Assembly: GCF_937900395.1 (NCBI RefSeq)
Contig: NZ_CALCDX010000254.1
Coordinates: forward strand, 1 to 6,276
Direction of reading: 5' to 3'
Source of the DNA: an uncultured Caulobacter sp.
Lineage (GTDB): Bacteria > Pseudomonadota > Alphaproteobacteria > Caulobacterales > Caulobacteraceae
Length of the DNA: 6,276 nt
The notes beneath the pieces are model-generated. The model saw only the letters and a program-made list of their open reading frames with translations. It did no database searches and was not told the DNA's origin. How positions within the stretch are numbered: the stretch's first letter is position 1; each line of letters begins with the position of its first letter. Both the position numbers and the translations under genes were made by a program. Positions 1-6,041 of this stretch are shown here, one piece after another.

Positions 1-1
1 G

Positions 2-825
2 ACGTCCGATGCGTTGGTAGAGCTGGGCAATGCCGATCTGCCCTTACCGCCCCGCCCGCTGGAGCCAGGTGTTCCGCGTTTTTACGACGCCCGGTATTTT
101 GGAGAGTCCTTGCGCCTGGTGGCTTACCAGCGCCCCATTTCGGCAGATGCGAGTCTGAACGGAACCAGCCCGGACCAGTCGAATACCAGCGTCATCGTGC
201 AAGTGGGTGAAAGCACCCAATCGCGCCGCGATTTCACCCTGCGCTTTGTGCGCCGCGCAGCCCTGCGGGATGGACTGATCCTGGTGCTGATGGTGCTAGG
301 TGCTGCCGGAACCCTGGCGCTGGCCTTGCGCCCGCTGGCACGTTTGGCGCAAGGCGTGAAAGACCGCAGCCCGGAAGATATGACGCCTATCCCGCCACAG
401 GATCTGCCCGCAGACATCCGCCCCCTGGTGTCCGCCGTCAACCAGCACATGGCACGCAACCAGGCGCTCATCACGCAGCAAAGAGAATTTCTGGACGACG
501 CATCGCACCAGTTGCGCACCCACCTGACCACTTTGCAGATGCAGGTGGACTATGCGCGGCGAGAGCCCAACGGCGACCTGGTGCAGCAGACACTGCAAGC
601 CCTGGGAACCGAAATTGCCCGCGCCACCCGCAGCACGCAGCAATTGCTGGCCCTGGGGCGCAGCGACACAGCCGCCCTGGATTTCGCGCCCCTGGACTTG
701 TCCAGCCTGCTGCGCACGGTCGCTCTGGAACTGCTACCCCAGGCACGCGCCAAGCAGATCGACTTTGGCATCCATACGCCCGCCGCTGGCATCGAGGCCG
801 TTGGCGACAGTGGCCTGCTGCGCGA
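2..825 (+). pseudogene. Sensor histidine kinase, TctE/QseC-like, fragment lacking both ends
   Basis: This segment reads as the middle of a membrane sensor kinase of a two-component system. Counted from nt 14, residues 1-80 are the end of a periplasmic sensor domain (YDARYFGESLRLVAYQRPI, then SVIVQVGES at 59-67). Residues about 87-106 form a membrane helix, 104-156 a HAMP linker (RPLARLAQGV), and 152-218 the HisKA dimerisation domain with phospho-acceptor His165 in FLDDASHQLRTHLTTL (codon 506-508). The segment ends in GDSGLLREALT (264-274), which in this family comes just before the N-box of the ATP-binding domain. That domain is absent, so the protein could not autophosphorylate. The N-terminus lies outside the window. 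Style and codon use resemble betaproteobacterial (Burkholderiales) kinases and differ from the trb genes; the lineage is inference. No response regulator is visible. Confidence 0.8.
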
Positions 826-2386
826 GGCCCTGACCCAGGAGCCCTCGGCCCTGATCGACAACGATGCGGCCAACAAGGCCGGCGAGGCGGACCTGGCCCT
901 TCAGGATCTGGGCGGCGACGCGGTGGCCTACGCCTATGTCACCGCCAGTCTCGTGGTCTGGGATGAGGATCCGGCCCGCGCCGACGCCAAGCTGGCTCTC
1001 GCTGAGAAGGTCAGCCAGGGCCGCGACCTCACTGTCATCCGCGAGACCGTCAACGCCGTCGAAGCCTGGCTGGGGACCATCCCCGGCCACGTCTACGCCA
1101 ATGTCCGCCAGCCGCCGCTCTCGACCCTGAACCTGGCGCACCTGGCCCCGATGTCGGCGGTGTGGGCCGGGCCCGAGCGCAACCAGCACCTGGACGGCCC
1201 ACCGCTGCTGATCGCCCGCACGGCCGGCTCGACCCCGTTTCGCCTCAGCCTGCACGTCGACGATGTCGGCCACACCCTGGTCGTGGGTCCGACCGGCGCG
1301 GGCAAGAGCGTGCTCCTGGCCTTGCTGGCGCTGTCGTTTCGGCGCTATCCGCAGGCGCAGATCTTCGCCTTCGATTTCGGCGCCTCCAGCCGCGCGGCCG
1401 TGCTCGGCATGGGCGGAGACTTCCATGACCTGTCGGGCGAGCGCGGGGCCGCGCCGACCCTGCAGCCCCTGGCCCTGATCGACGCGCCCGAGGAACGCGC
1501 CTGGGCGGCCGACTGGCTGGCGGCGATCCTGGGGCACGAGGGCGTGGCCGTCACGGCGGCGGTGCGCGAGCACCTGTGGGCGGCGCTGGGGAGTCTGGCC
1601 GGCGCGCCGGTCGCCGAACGCACCCTGACGGGTCTGGTGGCGCTGCTGGCCAGCCCGCCCCTGAAAGTCGCGCTCGCCCCGTTCGTGCTGGGCGGACCGC
1701 ATGGCCGGCTGCTGGACGGGGCCGGCGAGAAGCTCGGCGAGGCCGATGTCCAGGTCTTCGAGACCGAGGGCCTGGCGCGCGGCGCGGCCGCCCCGGCGGT
1801 GCTGGCCTATCTCTTCCATCGCATCGGCCGGCGGCTCGACGGTCGGCCGACCCTGATCCTGATCGACGAAGGCTGGCTGGCGCTCGATGACGCCGCGTTC
1901 GGGGCCCAACTGCGCGCCTGGCTGAAGACCCTGCGCAAGAAGAACGCGTCGGTCGTCTTCGCCACCCAGTCCCTGGCCGACGTGACGCAGAGCGCGATCG
2001 CCGCCTCGATCATCGAAAGCTGCCCGACCCGCATCTTCCTGCCCAACCCGCGCGCCCTGGAGCCGCAGGGCGCGGCCGCCTACGCGCGGTTTGGTCTCAA
2101 TGCGCGGCAGATCGAGATCCTCGCCCGCGCCACACCGGCCCGCGACTACTACCTGCAATCAAGGGTCGGCGACCGGCTGTTCGACCTGGGGCTGGGGCCG
2201 GTCGCGCTGGCCTTCTGCGCGGCCTCTTCCAAGAGCGATCAGCAGGCGATCAGTCAGATCCTGGCCGCTCGTGGCCGCGACGGCTTCGCCGCCGCCTGGG
2301 TGCGCGCACGTGGCCTGGCTTGGGCCGCCGACCTCCTGCCGGGCGGCGCCGCCGCGACGGCCAACCCTCCGGAGACATCGACATGA
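2..2386 (+). CDS. trbE: Chimeric ORF: truncated sensor histidine kinase joined in frame to the C-terminal part of TrbE conjugation ATPase
   Basis: The frame is open from the first bases, so the gene starts upstream; the first in-window start-like codon is TTG at 14, which is mid-domain and not a believable start. Residues are counted from that TTG. Residues about 275-790 are TrbE, the VirB4-like ATPase that energises P-type conjugative T4SS assembly at the inner membrane. Family signs are EPSALIDNDAANKA (276-289), YVTASLVVWD (308-317), Walker A GPTGAGKS (425-432), FAFDFGASSRAAVLGMGGDF (451-470), Walker B TLILIDEGW (613-621) and ATQSLADVTQS (650-660). Full TrbE is usually about 800-820 residues; roughly the first 280-300 (the CagE/TrbE/VirB N-terminal domain) are missing and replaced by kinase sequence. 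The stop TGA overlaps trbJ's ATG. The TrbE assignment is firm; that the fused protein really exists is doubtful. Confidence 0.85.
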   Translation, partial: TSDALVELGNADLPLPPRPLEPGVPRFYDARYFGESLRLVAYQRPISADASLNGTSPDQSNTSVIVQVGESTQSRRDFTLRFVRRAALRDGLILVLMVLGAAGTLALALRPLARLAQGVKDRSPEDMTPIPPQDLPADIRPLVSAVNQHMARNQALITQQREFLDDASHQLRTHLTTLQMQVDYARREPNGDLVQQTLQALGTEIARATRSTQQLLALGRSDTAALDFAPLDLSSLLRTVALELLPQARAKQIDFGIHTPAAGIEAVGDSGLLREALTQEPSALIDNDAANKAGEADLALQDLGGDAVAYAYVTASLVVWDEDPARADAKLALAEKVSQGRDLTVIRETVNAVEAWLGTIPGHVYANVRQPPLSTLNLAHLAPMSAVWAGPERNQHLDGPPLLIARTAGSTPFRLSLHVDDVGHTLVVGPTGAGKSVLLALLALSFRRYPQAQIFAFDFGASSRAAVLGMGGDFHDLSGERGAAPTLQPLALIDAPEERAWAADWLAAILGHEGVAVTAAVREHLWAALGSLAGAPVAERTLTGLVALLASPPLKVALAPFVLGGPHGRLLDGAGEKLGEADVQVFETEGLARGAAAPAVLAYLFHRIGRRLDGRPTLILIDEGWLALDDAAFGAQLRAWLKTLRKKNASVVFATQSLADVTQSAIAASIIESCPTRIFLPNPRALEPQGAAAYARFGLNARQIEILARATPARDYYLQSRVGDRLFDLGLGPVALAFCAASSKSDQQAISQILAARGRDGFAAAWVRARGLAWAADLLPGGAAATANPPETST
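803..847 (+). other. Kinase/TrbE breakpoint
   Basis: Upstream of this stretch the protein matches the sensor kinase family (GDSGLLREALT, residues 264-274). Downstream it matches TrbE (EPSALIDNDAANKA, from 276). The bases at about 821-837 could belong to either parent, because kinases typically read LLREALTN here and TrbE proteins read a similar (L/M)xE(A/T)xTxEPSAL. The join therefore lies in a short shared motif, with no insertion sequence, inverted repeat or stop codon at it. The exact breakpoint cannot be set without the two parent sequences. Confidence 0.75.
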
Positions 2387-3111
2387 CCCTTACCCGTCGC
2401 CGCCTGGCGTCGGCTGGCCCCGCATGGCTGCTCGCCGCGACGGGCCTGGCCGGCCTGATCGCTCCAGCCCCGGCCCACGCCCAGTTCACGGTCTTCGACC
2501 CGACCAACTACGCCCAGAACGTCCTGCAGGCGGCCCGGGCCCTGCAGACGATCAACAACCAGATCACCTCGCTGCAGAACGAGGCCCAGATGCTGATCGG
2601 CCAGGCCCGCAGCCTGGCGAGCTTGCCCTATTCCTCACTGGCGGCCCTGCAGGCCCAGGTCGACCACACCCGCGAACTGCTGGGCCAGGCCCAGGGGCTG
2701 GCCTACGACGTGGCCCAGATCCGCGAGGCCTTCCGCAGCCAGTACGGGGCGGTCGCGCTCTCGGCCTCGGACGCGGCCCTGACCCAGCGGGCCGAGACGC
2801 GGTGGGGCGCGGCGGTCGCCGGCTTCGAGGACGCCCTGAAGGTCCAGGCCGGCGTGGTTGGCGGCCTGGGCGCGAGCCGAGACCAGCTAACCAACCTGAT
2901 CGGCCAGAGCCAGGGCGCGGTCGGCGGCCTGCAGGCCGCCCAGGCCGGCAACCAGCTCCTGGCGCTCCAGGCCCAGCAACTGGCCGACCTTCTGGCGCTG
3001 AGCGCCGCCCAGGGACGAGCCCAGGCCCTAGAGGCCGCCGACCGGGCCGCCGCGCGCGCTGACGCCAAGGCCCGGTTCTCACGCTTCATCGGGAGCGCCG
3101 GAACGCCGTGA
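2383..3111 (+). CDS. trbJ: P-type conjugative transfer protein TrbJ
   Basis: This 242-residue exported protein belongs to the TrbJ/VirB5-like group, periplasmic and pilus-associated parts of the mating-pair-formation system. It has a clear signal peptide: an RRR-containing basic start, a hydrophobic core at about 14-28, and likely cleavage after AHA at residue 33. The mature protein opens with FTVFDPTNYAQNVLQAARAL, the family hallmark, followed by INNQITSLQNEAQMLIGQAR (57-76). The rest is almost entirely helical and rich in Ala, Gln and Leu, with probable coiled coil at about 85-115 and 180-232. The ATG overlaps the TGA of the TrbE ORF by four bases (ATGA), and GGAG lies 8 bases upstream (2371-2374), which fixes the start. 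An in-frame start further upstream (ATG at 2320) would place codons before the signal peptide and deep inside trbE, so it was not used. The length is normal for the family. Confidence 0.93.
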   Translation: MTLTRRRLASAGPAWLLAATGLAGLIAPAPAHAQFTVFDPTNYAQNVLQAARALQTINNQITSLQNEAQMLIGQARSLASLPYSSLAALQAQVDHTRELLGQAQGLAYDVAQIREAFRSQYGAVALSASDAALTQRAETRWGAAVAGFEDALKVQAGVVGGLGASRDQLTNLIGQSQGAVGGLQAAQAGNQLLALQAQQLADLLALSAAQGRAQALEAADRAAARADAKARFSRFIGSAGTP

Positions 3112-3335
3112 CCCCGTCCCTCGCCTGGGGGACCGCACTGATCATCCTGCTGGGGGCCGCTGTCTTGGCGGGCGGGGCCTCCCAGCCATCACGGACCGGG
3201 CCGACCAAGCTCGCGCCGGTCGATCCGGAGCTGGCGCGCTGCCAGGGCCTGGGCGAGGCGGCCGGACGCGACCCCGGCTGCAAGGCGGCGTGGGCTGGGG
3301 CTCGGGCGCGCTTCTTCGGCGGGGCGGCGTCATGA
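3108..3335 (+). CDS. trbK: Putative entry exclusion protein TrbK-alt
   Basis: This is a 75-residue protein between trbJ and trbL, the standard place of TrbK, which in IncP plasmids blocks redundant entry of the same element. Residues about 5-23 form one hydrophobic segment (ALIILLGAAVLAGG), either a membrane anchor or an uncleaved signal. A periplasmic tail then carries ELARCQGLGEAAGRDPGC (41-58) and AWAGARARFFG (61-71), the pattern of the TrbK-alt family. Cys45 and Cys58 could form a disulfide. There is no lipobox cysteine, so it is not a lipoprotein like RP4 TrbK. It starts with GTG overlapping the trbJ stop (GTGA); GGA at 3100-3102 is a weak ribosome site 5 bases upstream. Family assignment is good; the exclusion role is known for RP4 TrbK and only inferred here. 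Confidence 0.85.
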   Translation: MTPSLAWGTALIILLGAAVLAGGASQPSRTGPTKLAPVDPELARCQGLGEAAGRDPGCKAAWAGARARFFGGAAS

Positions 3336-4582
3336 ACGACGTCGGCGTCATCGATCGCTTCTTCGACACCTTCAACCGCTACCTCGACAGCGGCTTTGGC
3401 CTGCTGGGCGGGGAGGTCGCCTTCCTGTCGACGACCCTGGTGGCCATTGACGTCACCCTGGCGGCGCTGTTCTGGGCCTGGGCGTCCGGCGAGGATGTCC
3501 TGGCCCGCCTGGTCAAGAAGACCCTCTATGTCGGGTTCTTCGCCTTCCTGATCGGCAACTTCCACGCTCTGTCGCTGATCGTCCTCAAGAGCTTTTCGGG
3601 CCTTGGCCTGAAGGCTTCGGGGGCAGGGGTCTCGGCCGAGGATTTCCTGCGTCCCGGCCGCCTGGCGGCCCTGGGCGTGTCGTCCTGCAAGCCGCTGCTG
3701 CAAGCGGCCGCCGAGCTGGGCGGATTTCCCGGCTTCTTCGAGAACATCGTCCAGATCGTCATCCTGCTGGCGGCGGCCCTGCTGGTCATCGTCGCCTTCT
3801 TCATCATCGCCATCCAAATCTTCGTGGTGCTGATCGAGTTCAAGCTGGTGACCCTGGCCGGCTTCGTCCTCGTGCCGTTCGGGCTCTTCGGGCGCACTGC
3901 GTTCCTGGCCGAGAAGGTGCTGGGCAACGTCATCGCCAGCGGCGTGAAGGTCATGGTGCTGGCGGTGATCGTCGGCATCGGATCCTCGCTCTTTGCCGAG
4001 TTCAACGCCGCCGCCGCCGGCCAGCCGACCCTGGAAGAGGTGCTGGCCATCGCCCTGGCGGCGCTCACCCTGCTGGGCCTGTCGATTTTCGGGCCGGGCG
4101 TCGCTTCGGGCCTGGTGTCTGGCGCGCCCCAGCTGGGCGCCGGCGCGGCCGTCGGCACGGGCCTGTTGGTCGGGGGCATGGCCATGGCCGGCGCGGCCGC
4201 GGTCCAGATGGCCGCCGGTGCGGGGGCCTCCGGAGCCGGGGCCGCGGCCGCCGGCGCGGCGGGCGGACGGGCTCCGCCAGCCGGCGGCGCGACGTCGCCG
4301 AGCGGGCCGCCGCCCAATGGGCCGTCCGGAGGGCCTGGTCCGTCCGGCGCGGGCGCTACGTCCAGCGCCGCGCCCGGGGGATCATCCACGCCCCCCGCGG
4401 GCGGCAATCCCGGCGGCGAGGGTGGCGGCGGGGAGGGCGATCCGGCCGGACCGCCGGCCTGGGCCCGCGACCTGCAGCACCGTCAAAGCCTGGCCCATGG
4501 CGCGACCACGGCCGTCCACGCCGTCGGCAGCGGTGACGATCACAGCGCCGGCGCGGCGCCCAGCCTTTCGGAGGACCGATGA
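3332..4582 (+). CDS. trbL: P-type conjugative transfer protein TrbL (VirB6-like)
   Basis: This is a 416-residue polytopic inner-membrane protein, the VirB6-like channel component of the conjugation machine. Hydrophobic segments are visible at about 28-50, 65-86, 138-168, 171-190, 203-221, 234-256 and 266-290. Family-typical stretches are DRFFDTFNRYLDSGFGLLGG (8-27), ENIVQIVILLAAALLVIVAF (137-156) and EFKLVTLAGFVLVPFGLFGR (169-188). Residues about 291-375 are a low-complexity tail rich in Gly, Ala, Pro and Ser. The protein ends in WARDLQHRQSLAHGATTAVH (377-396), HAVGSGDDHS (396-405) and SLSEDR, as in other TrbL proteins. ATG at 3332 overlaps the trbK stop (ATGA) and gives MNDVGVIDRFFDTF, the usual family start. 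An alternative GTG at 3290 would add 14 residues inside trbK and was rejected. The upstream ribosome site is poor, so translation probably depends on coupling to trbK. Confidence 0.93.
   Translation: MNDVGVIDRFFDTFNRYLDSGFGLLGGEVAFLSTTLVAIDVTLAALFWAWASGEDVLARLVKKTLYVGFFAFLIGNFHALSLIVLKSFSGLGLKASGAGVSAEDFLRPGRLAALGVSSCKPLLQAAAELGGFPGFFENIVQIVILLAAALLVIVAFFIIAIQIFVVLIEFKLVTLAGFVLVPFGLFGRTAFLAEKVLGNVIASGVKVMVLAVIVGIGSSLFAEFNAAAAGQPTLEEVLAIALAALTLLGLSIFGPGVASGLVSGAPQLGAGAAVGTGLLVGGMAMAGAAAVQMAAGAGASGAGAAAAGAAGGRAPPAGGATSPSGPPPNGPSGGPGPSGAGATSSAAPGGSSTPPAGGNPGGEGGGGEGDPAGPPAWARDLQHRQSLAHGATTAVHAVGSGDDHSAGAAPSLSEDR
4570..4574 (+). promoter_or_regulatory. Ribosome binding site of trbF
   Basis: GGAGG sits inside the last codons of trbL. 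It is 4 bases before the ATG at 4579 and 7 bases before the ATG at 4582. The second spacing is closer to the usual optimum, so 4582 is the preferred trbF start. Confidence 0.6.
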
Positions 4583-5268
4583 TGAACCCGCTCAAGGGAC
4601 GGGCGCGCTTTGGCGCGACCCCGTCATCCGAGACCCCCTATCACAAGGAAGGCCAGGTCTGGGACGAACGCCTGGGGTCGGCTCGCGTCCAGGCGTTCAA
4701 CTGGCGCCTGATGGCCCTGGGACTCCTGGCGCTCAGTGGCGGCCTCTCAGCGGGGTTGGTGACCCTGTCGCTGCGCGGCGGCGTCACGCCCTGGGTCGTC
4801 GAGGTCGACCATCTGGGCGAACCGCGCGTCGCTGCGCCGGCCGTCCAGGGCGCGCGAGCCAGCGACGCCCTGATCGCCTGGACCCTGGCGCGCTTCGTCG
4901 CCGACGTCCGTACGATCTCCACCGACCCGGTTCTGATGCGCCAGGCCTGGCTGCGCGCCTACGACTTCACTAACGCCGACGGGGCCGCGGCCCTCTCCGA
5001 CCATGCTCGCCGCATCGACCCGTTCAGCCAGGTCGGCAAGGTCCAGACGACGGTGACTGTCACCAGCGTCGTGCGCGCCTCGCCCAGCAGTTTCCGACTG
5101 GCCTGGACCGAGCAGCGCTTCGCCGACGGCCAATTGGTCGCCACCGAGCGCTGGAGCGCCATCCTGACCATCACGTTGAAGCCGCCGCGCAGCCCCGAGG
5201 GGCTGCGGGCCAATCCGCTCGGCGTCTTCGTCACCGCCATCGCCTGGTCCAAGGAGTTTGGGGCATGA
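4582..5268 (+). CDS. trbF: Conjugal transfer protein TrbF (VirB8-like)
   Basis: This is a 228-residue (229 from the ATG at 4579) bitopic inner-membrane protein of the VirB8/TrbF family, an assembly factor that dimerises in the periplasm and contacts TrbG and TrbI-like partners. The cytoplasmic N-terminus has the TrbF signature TPYHKEGQVWDERLGSARVQ (18-37), followed by one membrane helix at about 42-63 and a periplasmic NTF2-like domain at about 70-225. Visible conserved parts are TPWVVEVDHLGE (69-80), VLMRQAWLRAYDF (117-129) and the NPxG motif as NPLG (211-214), which in VirB8 proteins supports dimerisation. Two adjacent ATG codons (ATGATG) overlap the trbL stop; spacing to GGAGG favours the second. 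The length is normal, and nothing is broken. Confidence 0.93.
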   Translation: MNPLKGRARFGATPSSETPYHKEGQVWDERLGSARVQAFNWRLMALGLLALSGGLSAGLVTLSLRGGVTPWVVEVDHLGEPRVAAPAVQGARASDALIAWTLARFVADVRTISTDPVLMRQAWLRAYDFTNADGAAALSDHARRIDPFSQVGKVQTTVTVTSVVRASPSSFRLAWTEQRFADGQLVATERWSAILTITLKPPRSPEGLRANPLGVFVTAIAWSKEFGA

Positions 5269-6041
5269 ACCGCTCGATCCCGATCGCCGGCCTGCTCGCC
5301 GCGTCTTCCGCCCACGCGATGGAGCCCGCTTACGATGCGCGTCTGGCCGCGCCGGCCGGCATGGCCCGCTTCGACTATGTCGAGACCGGCGTCTATCCCG
5401 TGCTCGCCACGCCCGGCCGCATCACCGACATCGTCCTGGAGCCAGGCGAGGCGCTGGTGGCCACGGGACCGATCGCGGCGGGCGACACCGCCCGTTGGAT
5501 GATTGGCGACACCACCAGCGGCGCGGGGGAAGGGCGGCGGGTGCATGTCCTGGTCAAGCCCACGGCCACGAACCTGGCCACCAACCTGATCATCAACACC
5601 GACCGGCGGACCTATCACCTGGAACTGCGCGCCTCGGGCCTGACCTGGCAGGCCCAGGTCTCGTGGCGTTACCGGCTCGCGCCCATCGTCCTGGTCGCCG
5701 CGCCGCCGGCGCCGACCGCGCCGACCTTGGACCTGACACGGGTGAACCGGGACTACCGCATCGAGGGCGACCATCCGGCTTGGCGTCCTGTGGCCGTCTT
5801 CGACGACGGGCGGCGCACCTATGTCGAGTTCGGGCCCGGCGTCGTGCTGGACGATCTGCCGCCGCTCTATCGCACCGGCCCCGACGGCAAGAGCGCCGAG
5901 CTGATCAACTATCACGTCGACGGGCAGCGGATCGTCACCGACCGTCTCGTCGACCGCGCCGAGCTGCGTCTGGGCGCAAAGCGCTCGGCCCTGCGGGTTC
6001 GCCTCGTCCGGCGGGCCGTCCAGCCGGAGGCCGGTCGATGA
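5265..6041 (+). CDS. trbG: P-type conjugative transfer protein TrbG (VirB9-like)
   Basis: This is a 258-residue exported protein of the VirB9/TrbG/CagX family, part of the periplasmic and outer-membrane core complex with TrbI. A short signal peptide ends in SSAHA, with likely cleavage after residue 18. The N-terminal VirB9 domain contains PVLATPGRITDIVLEPGEAL (45-64) and HVLVKPTATNLATNLIINTD (94-113). After a Pro/Ala-rich linker (about 146-154), the C-terminal domain carries PVAVFDDGRRTYVEF (175-189) and YHVDGQRIVTDRLVDRAELR (216-235), both diagnostic. The protein is somewhat short because it lacks the long spacer that many TrbG proteins have between signal peptide and first domain; both domains are complete. 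The ATG overlaps the trbF stop (ATGA), and AAGGAG at 5251-5256 is a strong ribosome site 8 bases upstream. Confidence 0.93.
   Translation: MNRSIPIAGLLAASSAHAMEPAYDARLAAPAGMARFDYVETGVYPVLATPGRITDIVLEPGEALVATGPIAAGDTARWMIGDTTSGAGEGRRVHVLVKPTATNLATNLIINTDRRTYHLELRASGLTWQAQVSWRYRLAPIVLVAAPPAPTAPTLDLTRVNRDYRIEGDHPAWRPVAVFDDGRRTYVEFGPGVVLDDLPPLYRTGPDGKSAELINYHVDGQRIVTDRLVDRAELRLGAKRSALRVRLVRRAVQPEAGR

Noticed and set aside
780..870. Insertion sequence or attachment site as the cause of the join
   Set aside because: No terminal inverted repeats, target duplication, transposase or tRNA-like sequence is visible around the breakpoint.
734..2158. Long antisense open frame (474 residues) opposite trbE
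   Set aside because: It is opposite a protein with clear Walker motifs, its translation is Arg/Gly/Gln-rich without recognisable domains, and long antisense frames are expected in high-GC DNA.
14..2386. A purpose-built sensor-ATPase fusion controlling conjugation
   Set aside because: Both partners lose essential domains, composition changes at the join, and the join lies in a motif shared by the two families. It is kept only as the least likely explanation of the chimera.
2091..3062. Alternative + frame of 323 residues across the end of trbE and trbJ
   Set aside because: The translation is Arg/Pro/Gly-rich and lacks domains, while trbJ in the other frame has a signal peptide and family motifs.
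4230..4275. GC palindromes in the trbL tail as a terminator or regulatory hairpin
   Set aside because: They are a by-product of runs of Gly/Ala codons inside a coding frame, with no T-run following.
3526..4407. Antisense open frame (293 residues) opposite trbL
   Set aside because: Its Pro/Ala-rich translation is a mirror of the low-complexity GC-rich tail of trbL; there is no domain or credible ribosome site.
4959..5915. Antisense open frame (318 residues) opposite trbF and trbG
   Set aside because: It crosses two firmly identified genes, and its composition is that of a shadow frame.
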